Assembly: GCA_942490895.1 (NCBI GenBank)
Contig: CALNZC010000021.1
Coordinates: 1 to 64,000, forward strand
DNA: 64,000 bases
Direction of reading: 5' to 3'
DNA from: JAGNXB01 sp942490895
Lineage (GTDB): Bacteria > Bacteroidota > Bacteroidia > Chitinophagales > Saprospiraceae
Shown here piece after piece: positions 9,087-17,364 of the stretch. The notes below the pieces were generated by a model. The model saw only the letters and a program-made list of their open reading frames with translations, searched no databases and was not told the origin of the DNA. Numbering within the stretch: the first letter of the stretch is position 1; each line of letters opens with the position of its first letter. The position numbers and the translations under genes are program-made.

Positions 9087-11471
9087 TTACAACTTGGACC
9101 AATGGATCGTTTGCCAGGATTTGCCATGCCTTAAACGAAGAGCATAGAGACCAGGTGGAAGACCTTTGACATCTATTTGTGTGTTTGTTGTGCCTTCCAT
9201 CAAAACCCTGCCTGTCAATTCAATAATGGCAAATTCGATTGGTTGATCCACTGGCCAAATGTGAATATAGGCGTATGCTGGGTTTGGATAAATATGATAT
9301 TCCTGAAGATCAGCATGTGCATCAATCGATGTTGTATTACAGGGACCATCCGTCCAATCATTGATGCCATCCTGTATAGCTGCGCACGGGTTGATATAGG
9401 TCGAATCATTACATCCACAGATGGTATCCGCGGGTTCAAGCGTACAATCCACAAAAAAGAGCGGGATGACCTCATTTTCACAAGGCAAGTCTTCGCAGAT
9501 GCCCGGAATGACATATTCCACACCCTCTGCAAATGCATAACATGGATTGGGATAGGTCTTTCCGTCACAACCACAGACCGGTTCTTCTGGTTGCTGACTG
9601 CATATATCCTCGATCACCTGGGCATCCAATACGGGTAAGGGAGCCACAATGATGCTATCGCATTCGAGGTCAGGACAGGGACCATCCACATAGTGGATCA
9701 CACCGTCCGCATTGGCAAAACAGGCATTGGGATACGTCACCCCATTACAGCCACAGACTGGTACATAGACTTGTGGACAAAGGATCTCATCTGGAATAAC
9801 ATCCGGATTTTGGCAATTTGACCAACAGGGACCTGGCTGGTATTGGCGGATACCACTCCTGTCTGCCATACAAGGGTTGGGATAGGTTACCCCGTCACAG
9901 CCACACACCGGGTCGTAATTGAACGGGCACGGGTCTGAAGAAACCGAGGCAGAATCATAACAATCGCCAGTGAGGCATGGACCAGGTTCGACCGATGTGA
10001 TCCCATATCGATACCGGGCGACACAACTGTTCGGATAGGTGACACCATCACAACCACAGACCGGATCATAGAGATCAATACAAGGCATGTTCAAATCGAT
10101 CAGGTTGGAATCGATACAAGGTGGTTTGGGACATAATCCAGGTGTCCAGACAAGAACGCCATTGTTTACCGCGTCACAGGCATTCAGATAGCTGATGGTA
10201 TCGCAGCCACATACAGGGTCTGGACCCAAAGCGATACAATCCAGGGGAGGATCAGGAAGGTCACTTGTTTTGCAGGGTTGCTCTTCACAGGTTCCTGTTT
10301 GATAATATTCAACGCCAGCGCCAAAGGCATAACAGGCGTTCGGATAGGTGATCCCGTCACAACCGCAAACGGGGTCTACGGGCAGATTGCCACATTCATC
10401 TTCAACTACCGTCGGATTTTGAACAGGTAAAGGCACTACGATGAAACTATCACATTTGACGTCCGGACATGGACCTTCAAAAAAATCAATGACCCCATCT
10501 GCCAGGGCATAACAGGCATTCGGGTAGGTCACACCATTGCAGCCACAAACTGGATCAAAGAGTTGAATGCATTGGGTCGGATCGAACCCGTTATTCGGAT
10601 CCCGACAATCCTCCTGGCAGGGCCCATCAGTATAGGATATCATCCCATTCCGCATCGCTGTACAGGCATTCGGATAAGTAATTCCATCACAACCACAAAC
10701 GGGCGCATATTCAAATGTGCATGGGTCATCCGACACCTGGGCTGCGTCAAAACAGTCGTCAGTCCCGCATGCACCTTGGGTATATTCACTCACGCCATAA
10801 CGGTAAGTGGCAATACAGGCATTGGCATAGGTTTTTCCATCACATCCACAGACAGGATCGAAATTCTGTGGGCATTGGATGCTTAGATCGATCAGACCTT
10901 CCTGGATACAAGCTGAATTTGCACAGGGGGCGCAGGGATCAAAATTCGGATCAGGGCAGGGTGTAGGGATGACATCTCCTTTCTCCCAAAGGATTTCTTT
11001 GTCAAAATCATCAGGTGTCAAACCTGGCACCAGAACTCCGTTGTTGTCATCTACGTCTGCAAAATAACATTCCCACGCATTTGGTCCATTGGGAATAAAC
11101 TGGCACAAATAAATACTAGTATCACAATAGTCTATGAATCGAAAGAACAAGTTATCATTCGCTGGCCCGAATGTATAATGTGAATAAAAGAAATAATCAT
11201 TCATATAGAATGCTAATCCCGCATCTACGTCCTTAAAAAAGCTCTGTTGTCCCAAAGCAACTAAGGAATCAATTGTCATGACCATAATCTCCGAACAGAG
11301 AACTTTCGAAAAGTCGCCATTGCAGTCATCCAACCCACCTACATTCCATTGAGTATTGAACATTTCTTTTCCATCCACAAGCTCCTGGCTTTGGAGTGCC
11401 GGGAGTGAAAGAGAAACGAAGGCAGCAACAACAAATAACGTCCTGAAAATGGTCATGAAAGCGGAAAACAT
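9087..11471 (-). CDS. Secreted ten-Kazal-domain protease-inhibitor-like protein with T9SS sorting domain
   Basis: 794 residues with a signal peptide (residues 1-29, cleavage near LQSQ). After a unique region of about 190 residues come ten Kazal-like units, each of about 36 residues with the core PVCGCDGVTYPNAC. First cysteines are at about 200, 251, 301, 360, 412, 464, 515, 565, 624 and 676. Units 6-10 copy units 1-5 at an exact 264-residue period. The last 75 residues (YHIYPNPAYAYIHIW, ending ALRLRHGKSWQTIHWSKL) are a T9SS type A sorting domain. Kazal domains inhibit serine proteases, so a surface or secreted inhibitor is likely, but the short Kazal-like form means activity is inferred. Transcription probably starts in the 11472-11528 gap. 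Confidence 0.9.
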   Translation of the reverse strand: MFSAFMTIFRTLFVVAAFVSLSLPALQSQELVDGKEMFNTQWNVGGLDDCNGDFSKVLCSEIMVMTIDSLVALGQQSFFKDVDAGLAFYMNDYFFYSHYTFGPANDNLFFRFIDYCDTSIYLCQFIPNGPNAWECYFADVDDNNGVLVPGLTPDDFDKEILWEKGDVIPTPCPDPNFDPCAPCANSACIQEGLIDLSIQCPQNFDPVCGCDGKTYANACIATYRYGVSEYTQGACGTDDCFDAAQVSDDPCTFEYAPVCGCDGITYPNACTAMRNGMISYTDGPCQEDCRDPNNGFDPTQCIQLFDPVCGCNGVTYPNACYALADGVIDFFEGPCPDVKCDSFIVVPLPVQNPTVVEDECGNLPVDPVCGCDGITYPNACYAFGAGVEYYQTGTCEEQPCKTSDLPDPPLDCIALGPDPVCGCDTISYLNACDAVNNGVLVWTPGLCPKPPCIDSNLIDLNMPCIDLYDPVCGCDGVTYPNSCVARYRYGITSVEPGPCLTGDCYDSASVSSDPCPFNYDPVCGCDGVTYPNPCMADRSGIRQYQPGPCWSNCQNPDVIPDEILCPQVYVPVCGCNGVTYPNACFANADGVIHYVDGPCPDLECDSIIVAPLPVLDAQVIEDICSQQPEEPVCGCDGKTYPNPCYAFAEGVEYVIPGICEDLPCENEVIPLFFVDCTLEPADTICGCNDSTYINPCAAIQDGINDWTDGPCNTTSIDAHADLQEYHIYPNPAYAYIHIWPVDQPIEFAIIELTGRVLMEGTTNTQIDVKGLPPGLYALRLRHGKSWQTIHWSKL
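9339..10910 (-). repeat. Internal tandem duplication: two blocks of five Kazal units
   Basis: Block A (coding residues about 188-447, bases 10131-10910) and block B (residues about 452-711, bases 9339-10118) are copies with a period of 792 bases. Matching linkers show this: VSDDPC and VSSDPC after unit 1/6, and PDVKCDSFIVVPLPV and PDLECDSIIVAPLPV after unit 3/8. All five unit pairs keep the same 264-residue spacing, so no insertion or deletion has survived since duplication. Confidence 0.85.
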
Positions 11472-11528
11472 AATTAACGGAGATTAGCGATGATGACATT
11501 CGATCCTGACGAAAGTAATCAAAAAATG

Positions 11529-11566
11529 AAAAAGGGCACCCTGCTTTCAGGCATGCCCTTTTCTAT
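11529..11566 (-). terminator. Rho-independent terminator of the hmgA-hpd-tnaA operon
   Basis: Stem AAAAGGGCA/TGCCCTTTT with an inner CCTG/CAGG stem and a short loop, 34 bases past the tnaA stop. The A/T-flanked stem gives a T tract in either direction; on the minus strand it ends the aromatic operon and insulates the Kazal gene. Confidence 0.8.
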
Positions 11567-11599
11567 TTGACTATAAGAAAACGCTCGTGTTGGTTCAGC

Positions 11600-12976
11600 T
11601 TATAAAGAACTGAACCTCGCCGTAAAATGGCGAAGGAAGGGTGGTTCCCAATCGATCTTGTAACCTTTGACCTGATCCGCTTGCTCCAGGATCTCGCCAA
11701 AGGTCTCGATGACATAATCAAGGTGACTCTGGGTGTAGACTCTTCGTGGAATAGCCAACCGGACCAATTCCATTTGTGCGGGGATCAAGCTGCCATCGGT
11801 GTCATATTTACCAAACATGACAGACCCGATCTCGCAGGATCGGATCCCTCCCAGGCGATACAATTCGCAAACCAGTGCCTGACCAGGATATTGATCCACT
11901 GGAATATTCGGGTATAATAATTTGGCATCGATATACACGGCATGTCCACCCGGAGGTTGCAAAAGTGGAATGCCCATGGCGGTGAGTTTCTCACCCAGGT
12001 AACCTGTACTTCTTATGCGATAATGCAGATAATCAGGATCGAAAACTTCTTCCAACCCTATGGCGATAGCCTCCATGTCGCGCCCGGATAAACCTCCATA
12101 GGTGGAATATCCTTCAGTGATGATCAATACCGTCCGGCATGCGCGAGCCAGTTCCAAATCACGAAGGGCCAGAAAGCCACCCATGTTCACCAGTCCATCC
12201 TTTTTCGCGCTCATGATCGCACCATCCGCCAGGGCAAACATCTCCTGGGCAATATCCCGATAGGATTTGTCTTCGTTCCCTGGCTCGCGATGCTGAATGA
12301 AATAGGCATTTTCCGCTACCCGGCAAGCGTCTAATAAAAACATGACGCCATTCTCTTTACATACCGCGGCAACTGCCTTGGCATTATCCAGGCTAACCGG
12401 TTGCCCACCTCCACTATTATTGGTCACCGTCAACACGACTGCTGCCACATTTTCGGCACCCCATTCGGCTATACCGGCTTTCAATCGCTCAACGTCCAGG
12501 TTTCCTTTAAACGGAAAATAGCTTTGGGTATCCTTATTCTCCGGGATGGGCAGATCTACACCTGTAGCACCGGAATATTCAATATTTGCCCGAGTAGTAT
12601 CAAACAACGTATTGGAAAAAAAGACCTTCCCCTCCCCCCCAAGGCGAGTGTACAGAAGATGTTCTGCGGCGCGTCCCTGGTGGGTGGGTAAAATATACTC
12701 GCATCCTGTCAGCTCCTGGATCACTTTTTCCAGCCGCAACCAACTGCTTGCTCCTGCATAACTCTCGTCTCCACGCATGATACCGGCCCACTGCTCGGCA
12801 CTCATCGCCGATGTTCCGCTATCCGTCAATAGATCGATGATCACATTTGTGGAGTGTAGAAGAAATGGATTGAAAAATGCATTTTTTAAATGCCCTTCTC
12901 GCTCCAAAACTGTACTCATCCGGATGGGCTCGACCACCTTGATCCGGAAAGGCTCAATAATTGTTTGATGCTTCAT
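11600..12976 (-). CDS. tnaA: Tryptophanase (beta-eliminating PLP lyase of the tryptophanase/tyrosine phenol-lyase family)
   Basis: PLP-dependent beta-eliminating lyase; tryptophanase splits L-tryptophan to indole, pyruvate and ammonia. 458 residues from the ATG at 12976, where the conserved EPFRIKVVEPI N-terminus begins; a longer frame runs back into hpd but the extra part is hpd sequence in another phase. Family marks are IDLLTDSGTSAMS, PTHQGRAAE, FDTTRAN, NNSGGGQPVS, the SAKKDG segment with the PLP lysine, and IPRRVYT near the end. At the position where tyrosine phenol-lyases have an Arg (GVRSMERG) this protein has Ile (GIRSCEIG), as tryptophanases do, and it has Asp in FDTT where TPL has Thr. 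So tryptophanase is preferred despite the tyrosine-catabolic neighbours. One base separates it from hpd. Confidence 0.85.
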   Translation of the reverse strand: MKHQTIIEPFRIKVVEPIRMSTVLEREGHLKNAFFNPFLLHSTNVIIDLLTDSGTSAMSAEQWAGIMRGDESYAGASSWLRLEKVIQELTGCEYILPTHQGRAAEHLLYTRLGGEGKVFFSNTLFDTTRANIEYSGATGVDLPIPENKDTQSYFPFKGNLDVERLKAGIAEWGAENVAAVVLTVTNNSGGGQPVSLDNAKAVAAVCKENGVMFLLDACRVAENAYFIQHREPGNEDKSYRDIAQEMFALADGAIMSAKKDGLVNMGGFLALRDLELARACRTVLIITEGYSTYGGLSGRDMEAIAIGLEEVFDPDYLHYRIRSTGYLGEKLTAMGIPLLQPPGGHAVYIDAKLLYPNIPVDQYPGQALVCELYRLGGIRSCEIGSVMFGKYDTDGSLIPAQMELVRLAIPRRVYTQSHLDYVIETFGEILEQADQVKGYKIDWEPPFLRHFTARFSSL

Positions 12977-12977
12977 A

Positions 12978-14129
12978 TCAGAGGGTTCCGCGCCGGCGTT
13001 GTTCGTCTTCGATCGATTCAAATAGGGCTTTAAAATTCCCTTTGCCAAAACTCATGGCACCCTTTCGCTGTATGATCTCAAAAAACATGGTGGGGCGATC
13101 TTCTACCGGTTTGGTGAAAATCTGCAAGAGGTACCCTTCATCATCACGGTCGACCATAATACCCAGTTCCTTCAAGGCTTTGACATCTTCATCAATCTGA
13201 CCCACCCGATCCATAACGGTATCATAATAGCTTCCCGGAACGTGTAAGAATTCTACACCGCGTTTTCTCATTTCGCCGACTGTATGCAATATATTTTTGG
13301 TGGCGACAGCAATGTGTTGACATCCAGCCCCCTCATAAAAATCTATATACTCTTCGATCTGTGATTTCTTCTTCCCTTTGGCCGGTTCATTAATTGGGAA
13401 TTTAATTCGGCCATTCCCATTGGTCATCACCTTTGACATCAAGGCAGAATACTCGGTGGAAATATCTTTATCATCAAAAGAGATCAGGTTGGCAAATCCC
13501 ATTACCTCATTATAGAATTTCGCCCAAACGTTCATCTGATTCCAGTCGACATTCCCGACCATATGATCGATATATTCCAGACCGATTGGGGTCGGATTAT
13601 ATTCCGATTTCCACTCGACAAATCCTGGGAGAAAAACGCCCTGATAATTTTTTCGTTCAACAAAAATATGGACCGTATCGCCATAGGTATGGATCCCTGA
13701 ACGGACAACCTCTCCCTTGTCATCCTTTTCGACAACTGGTTCCATAAACGAGCGTGCACCACGGCTGGTCGTCTCTTGATAGGCTGCCCGGGCATCATCT
13801 ACCCACAACGCGATCACCTTCACGCCATCGCCATGCTTTTTGATGTGATCGGAAATCGGCGTCTCTGATTGCAAGGGTGTGGTCAAGACAAGTTTGATCT
13901 TCCCCTGTTGAACGACATAAGACACCCGATCCCGGACGCCCGTTTCCAGGCCGGCATAGGCCAGTGACTGGAATCCAAATGCTGTCTTATAAAAATGAGC
14001 GGCCTGCTTGGCATTTCCAACATAAAGTTCAACATAATCTGTACCCAGGAGCGGCAGGAAATCATCTGCTTCAGAAAATATTTTTTCCAGTCCGTATTGG
14101 TAGTCTTTAATTCCAGTTAATGTGGCCAT
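12978..14129 (-). CDS. hpd: 4-hydroxyphenylpyruvate dioxygenase
   Basis: Non-haem Fe(II) enzyme turning 4-hydroxyphenylpyruvate, CO2 released, into homogentisate in tyrosine breakdown. 383 residues, two VOC half-domains: residues about 25-160 and 180-360. The iron ligands are visible as H189 (YIDHMVGN), H272 (CQHIAVAT) and E351 (MFFEIIQR). The C-terminal signature GKGNFKALFESIEDEQ is present. Middle gene of a minus-strand operon: hmgA ends 55 bases upstream of its start and tnaA starts one base past its stop. Normal length and all key residues; very confident. Confidence 0.97.
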   Translation of the reverse strand: MATLTGIKDYQYGLEKIFSEADDFLPLLGTDYVELYVGNAKQAAHFYKTAFGFQSLAYAGLETGVRDRVSYVVQQGKIKLVLTTPLQSETPISDHIKKHGDGVKVIALWVDDARAAYQETTSRGARSFMEPVVEKDDKGEVVRSGIHTYGDTVHIFVERKNYQGVFLPGFVEWKSEYNPTPIGLEYIDHMVGNVDWNQMNVWAKFYNEVMGFANLISFDDKDISTEYSALMSKVMTNGNGRIKFPINEPAKGKKKSQIEEYIDFYEGAGCQHIAVATKNILHTVGEMRKRGVEFLHVPGSYYDTVMDRVGQIDEDVKALKELGIMVDRDDEGYLLQIFTKPVEDRPTMFFEIIQRKGAMSFGKGNFKALFESIEDEQRRRGTL

Positions 14130-14184
14130 TCTAAGAGGTTATGAGGTTATGAGGGGAGGCGTTTATGCGTTTGTTTATATGGAT

Positions 14185-15360
14185 CTAACCGACGGAGTCG
14201 AGGTGGTTGATCCAGGATTTATAATAATCTTCCACATCCAACTGCATCGCCGCTTTGGTGATCTGCATTGGACGGAAGGGGTCGATCATCACCGCTAATT
14301 CCTCGGTAGATTTCTGGCCAATGCTGCGTTCGATCGCACCCGGGTGTGGGCCATGGGGTAATCCGGCTGGGTGCAGGGTCAACTGTCCTTTGGAAATATT
14401 ATTCCGACTCATAAAATCACCATCGACATAATAGAGGATCTCATCAGAATCAATATTACTATGGTGATACGGTGCTGGAATAGCTTCGGGATGGTAATCG
14501 TATAACCGGGGAACAAATGAGCAAACCACAAATTGATCTGCTTCGAATTGTTGGTGGATGGGAGGCGGCATGTGAATTCGCCCGGTCAGCGGTTCGAAAT
14601 CGAAAATGGACATGGCGTAGGGATAGTGGAATCCATCCCACCCGACCACATCAAATGGGTGGGTGCCATATATGTAGGGGTATATCCGATTCTGCTTTTT
14701 GATCAACACTCGAAAATCACCTGTTTCCGAATGGGTTTCCAGATCTTGAGGAAGGCGCACATCCCGTTCACAAAATGGAGAGTGTTCCAATAATTGTCCG
14801 GATTGATTACGATATCGGGCCGGGAATCGAATCGGGCTGTAAGACTCGATATAGAGCAATCTGTTTTCTGCACTATCAAATCGGATCTGATAAACCGTCC
14901 CCCGGGGAATAACCAGGTAATCCCCATATTTGAAGTCCAGACTTCCGTACATGGTGGACAGTGTGCCGGAGCCCTGATGGATGAAAATCATTTCATCTGC
15001 ATCTGCATTTTTGAAAAAATCTCCGGTCATGGATGACCTAGGAGCCGCCAGGCCAACAGTCAGATCATTGTTGACAAACAGGGCTGAACGACTCTCCAGA
15101 TAATGATCGGTCGGGGGTAATTCAAATCCCTTAAAACTGAGGGCTTGCAAATTCTCGCTGATGGCAATTTCAGGAGCAATACTATAAGGTGCCCCCTTTT
15201 CCTTGACGATGGTCGGTGGGTGTAAATGATAAACCAGGGCAGATACACCACTAAATCCCTGAGTTCCGACCAGCTCTTCATGATAAAGACCTCCGTTTGA
15301 CTGGCGAAATTGAATATGACGTTTGCGAGGGATCTGTCCCTGACGATGATAGACCGGCAT
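14185..15360 (-). CDS. hmgA: Homogentisate 1,2-dioxygenase
   Basis: Opens the ring of homogentisate to maleylacetoacetate, the step after Hpd. Cupin-type Fe(II) dioxygenase of the short (about 390-residue) form. Start chosen at the ATG at 15360, giving MPVYHRQGQIPRKRHIQFR, because the family begins at this segment; an ATG 48 bases further upstream would add a non-conserved extension. Visible motifs are YHHSNIDSDEILYYVDGDF and HPAGLPHGPHPG, which hold the candidate iron ligands (His in YHH, the nearby acidic residue, His in PHGPH). First gene of the operon. The downstream enzymes maleylacetoacetate isomerase and fumarylacetoacetase are not in the window. Confidence 0.95.
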   Translation of the reverse strand: MPVYHRQGQIPRKRHIQFRQSNGGLYHEELVGTQGFSGVSALVYHLHPPTIVKEKGAPYSIAPEIAISENLQALSFKGFELPPTDHYLESRSALFVNNDLTVGLAAPRSSMTGDFFKNADADEMIFIHQGSGTLSTMYGSLDFKYGDYLVIPRGTVYQIRFDSAENRLLYIESYSPIRFPARYRNQSGQLLEHSPFCERDVRLPQDLETHSETGDFRVLIKKQNRIYPYIYGTHPFDVVGWDGFHYPYAMSIFDFEPLTGRIHMPPPIHQQFEADQFVVCSFVPRLYDYHPEAIPAPYHHSNIDSDEILYYVDGDFMSRNNISKGQLTLHPAGLPHGPHPGAIERSIGQKSTEELAVMIDPFRPMQITKAAMQLDVEDYYKSWINHLDSVG

Positions 15361-15381
15361 GAAGTGGAGGGTTTGATTTAA

Positions 15382-15396
15382 CCGAATAAAATTCGG
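15382..15396. promoter_or_regulatory. Perfect palindrome upstream of hmgA
   Basis: CCGAATAAAATTCGG, a 6-bp inverted repeat with a 3-base centre, sits 22 bases upstream of the chosen hmgA start. Its place suggests an operator for the aromatic operon, but it also lies inside the alternative longer hmgA frame, so it may be chance. No regulator gene is adjacent. Confidence 0.25.
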
Positions 15397-15519
15397 CCGA
15401 CTGCCCATTCTTGCCGGTGACCAGGATCAATTCGCCTGGTGATGTGGATTAAGTGAAGAAAGGGAGGAGGTTGGAGGGGAGGCGGTTTTGGATCCAATAG
15501 CTGGCATTCTGTTTTCAGA

Positions 15520-15690
15520 CGCCTGACTGTTCAACGTTCAAAGGGGTAGCTGGCGCTACTCCTGTTTAAGGTTCAAAGTTCAAGATGTTGAACCTTGAAC
15601 AGAGGTCCGGCTTGTCGGCGCTCCTTGAACGTTGAACATTCCAGTGTTTATGCGGCTGTACACATCCAGACCACCAGAAAACAGAAGATA
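15520..15690. repeat. Copy of a dispersed intergenic repeat (GTTCAACGTTCAA / ACACATCCAGAC family)
   Basis: The 335-base gap between hmgA and the lipoprotein gene has no gene. It is made of variants of TTGAACGTTGAAC, a GTCCGGCTTGTCGGC hairpin-like core and the tail TGTACACATCCAGACCACC. The same parts return in the spacers at 27890-28420 and 29900-30230. Confidence 0.6.
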
Positions 15691-15695
15691 GCGGA

Positions 15696-16070
15696 TTACT
15701 TTCGTCGACCGAGGACGAGGGTCTCTATCCGTCCGCCACGGTTCATCTTGAGCGTCAAGGTATCCTCCTGAGGACGTTCAAAACGGACCATCATCGGTGC
15801 TGTTCCAGCCTCTTCTGATTGGGTGTACAATCGGCCATCGTTGACTTTGAACGAACCTTTTTCATCCTGATTACCAAAGATTGCCGCATAGCGATCTGGC
15901 AACTCGAATATAAAGACCACTTGGGAAGGGTCATCGGTAACGGGTTGTCCTTCTGTTACCCAGCGCACCCCTTGCCATTCTCCAACGACCAATTCCGCCG
16001 GCTGTGTATCTGATTGACACGAGACGACAACCAAAAAAAGAAAGAGAAGCAAAGAGTAGTGGGTACGCAT
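15696..16070 (-). CDS. Small lipoprotein, lipocalin-like
   Basis: 124 residues from the ATG at 16070; a longer frame upstream would put charged sequence before the signal peptide. The lipobox LVVVSC places the lipidated Cys at residue 18. The mature part (VVGEWQGVRW, then FELPDRYAAIFGN and KGSFKVNDGRLYTQSE) reads like the lipocalin-like beta-barrel found in small Bacteroidota lipoproteins. Probably outer-membrane anchored; no specific ligand can be named. It lies 40 bases downstream of the secreted dioxygenase gene and may be co-transcribed with it. Confidence 0.75.
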   Translation of the reverse strand: MRTHYSLLLFLFLVVVSCQSDTQPAELVVGEWQGVRWVTEGQPVTDDPSQVVFIFELPDRYAAIFGNQDEKGSFKVNDGRLYTQSEEAGTAPMMVRFERPQEDTLTLKMNRGGRIETLVLGRRK

Positions 16071-16110
16071 CAGCAATGATTTGACCCAAGATAAGGAACT
16101 CCCGACAGGA

Positions 16111-16932
16111 TCACCGTGTGGGGACCACCACTCGGGCTGCCCGACCATCGGTGGTCAACAACTGATAAATACCAAGGGGCAGTTCATCCAATTGCAATCG
16201 ATCCACGTTATCCTGGCGCAGCCAAACCCGTCCGGAAATGTCCGTCAAAGTGATGGATAATACTTCGGGGAGATGGAGGATTCCCGTCTGGTCCAGCGGA
16301 TTCGGATAGACTGCCAGAGAACCCCATTGCGGGTTTTGGGGGTCAGAAGTATGGGTCCAGGGAGAATCAATGGTATAGATGTCAAACCGAGCTTCCAGGT
16401 CGCCATTGGGCAGGGTATCCATCTCTACTATACGATTGGGTTCCGCATTGGATGCCCATGGATCTTGCGCATTCAGTGAATCACCGGCGAAATACATTTG
16501 TGAGGTCAGCTTCAACGTATCATTGACCCAGACCTTAAAGTGGGTATGCTTGGGCCTCCCGGGATATAATCCGGGTAGAATACTATAGTAGCTGTATTCT
16601 CCGTCAGCATTTCCCTGGACACGCGCCCGATAGGCAAAGTCGTCCGGATTGCCTTCTACATTGGAATAATCTCCATTTTCATTGGGGTGCCAGATATCCA
16701 GCACGGGATTTGGCACTGGCACTTCACATCCATAATAATAAACCGTCCCTCTCACCCAGATCTTCTGGGCATTCGACTGAAGAACCGGGGCAATGATGGA
16801 ATCTGTCTCCGGCACTCCGGTCACATAATAGGGGCCTTCAATATCACTACCCGTGGGGAGGCATTGTGCCGACAGGACAGCGGGCATCAAGAGGGTGCTG
16901 GTCATGACGGCCAGTAATTGGAAGATCTTCAT
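16111..16932 (-). CDS. Secreted intradiol ring-cleavage dioxygenase with T9SS sorting domain
   Basis: 273 residues. Signal peptide 1-23 (cleavage after LSAQ). Residues 25-180 form an intradiol dioxygenase-like domain: EGPYY, then LDIWHPNENGDYS, RARVQGNADGEYSY, and LPGLYPGRPKHTHFKVW. The four expected Fe(III) ligands are present as Y89, Y123, H129 and H131. From about 205 (LAVYPNPLDQTG) to the end is a type A T9SS sorting domain. Members of this family cut catechol-type rings between the hydroxyls; secreted, surface-held versions are much less studied than cytosolic ones. Substrate unknown. Neighbouring cytosolic hpd and hmgA also work on aromatic compounds, but they use extradiol/other chemistry and are separated by a repeat spacer. 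Confidence 0.88.
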   Translation of the reverse strand: MKIFQLLAVMTSTLLMPAVLSAQCLPTGSDIEGPYYVTGVPETDSIIAPVLQSNAQKIWVRGTVYYYGCEVPVPNPVLDIWHPNENGDYSNVEGNPDDFAYRARVQGNADGEYSYYSILPGLYPGRPKHTHFKVWVNDTLKLTSQMYFAGDSLNAQDPWASNAEPNRIVEMDTLPNGDLEARFDIYTIDSPWTHTSDPQNPQWGSLAVYPNPLDQTGILHLPEVLSITLTDISGRVWLRQDNVDRLQLDELPLGIYQLLTTDGRAARVVVPTR

Positions 16933-17018
16933 GGGGAGGAGGTTGGTCAGGTTAGTCTGTGAAGTTACAGCTATGCGACAGGAAAGTCAATGGTTTGGCG
17001 AGATGAGCCAACGTGGAG

Positions 17019-17153
17019 TCAGATCCGCTTTCGGAGAACCGGACACTTCTTACATGCTTTGCCAGCCCTGTACTTTTTGCAGCATTTCTTTTTGAAGACG
17101 AACGACTCAACCTTCCTTTGTGGCACAAAAGGAGGTCGATTCAAGAGAGTCAT
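17019..17153 (-). CDS. 44-residue Cys/Lys-rich small protein
   Basis: A short minus-strand frame with an ATG at 17153 and a TGA ending at 17019. The protein starts MTLLNRPPFVPQRK and its core is FKKKCCKKYRAGKACKKCP, with four cysteines in a C-C-x9-C-x2-C pattern and about a third Lys/Arg. This could bind a metal or nucleic acid. A TAAGTTTG element 35 bases upstream of the ATG matches the Bacteroidota -7 consensus, which supports expression. I do not recognise a named family. It sits alone, 86 bases upstream of the dioxygenase gene start on the same strand. Confidence 0.6.
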   Translation of the reverse strand: MTLLNRPPFVPQRKVESFVFKKKCCKKYRAGKACKKCPVLRKRI

Positions 17154-17187
17154 GACAAGTAAAAACATCGTCTGTGAATTGCAACAG

Positions 17188-17195
17188 CAAACTTA
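17188..17195 (-). promoter_or_regulatory. TAnnTTTG-type -7 element (TAAGTTTG)
   Basis: Exact match to the Bacteroidota sigma-A -7 consensus on the minus strand, 35 bases before the small Cys-rich gene. No clear TTG -33 box at 19-21 bases, so moderate confidence. Confidence 0.4.
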
Positions 17196-17364
17196 CATCC
17201 GACCAGGCAAGAACCGAAACGAATGGACCAAATACTCTCTGGGATTTTGACTGAAACGGTCAAACAGGTCTGCTGATCATTATGATCCAAATTATCCCTC
17301 CACCTAAGCCCGGTCACTCCTCTCTACCGGTTTGTGCCCTATTTTCCATCCAAGATCATAACCT

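Noticed and set aside
11600..12976. Call as tyrosine phenol-lyase because of the tyrosine-catabolic neighbours
   Set aside because: The TPL-specific Arg is Ile (GIRSCEIG) and the TPL Thr is Asp (FDTT).
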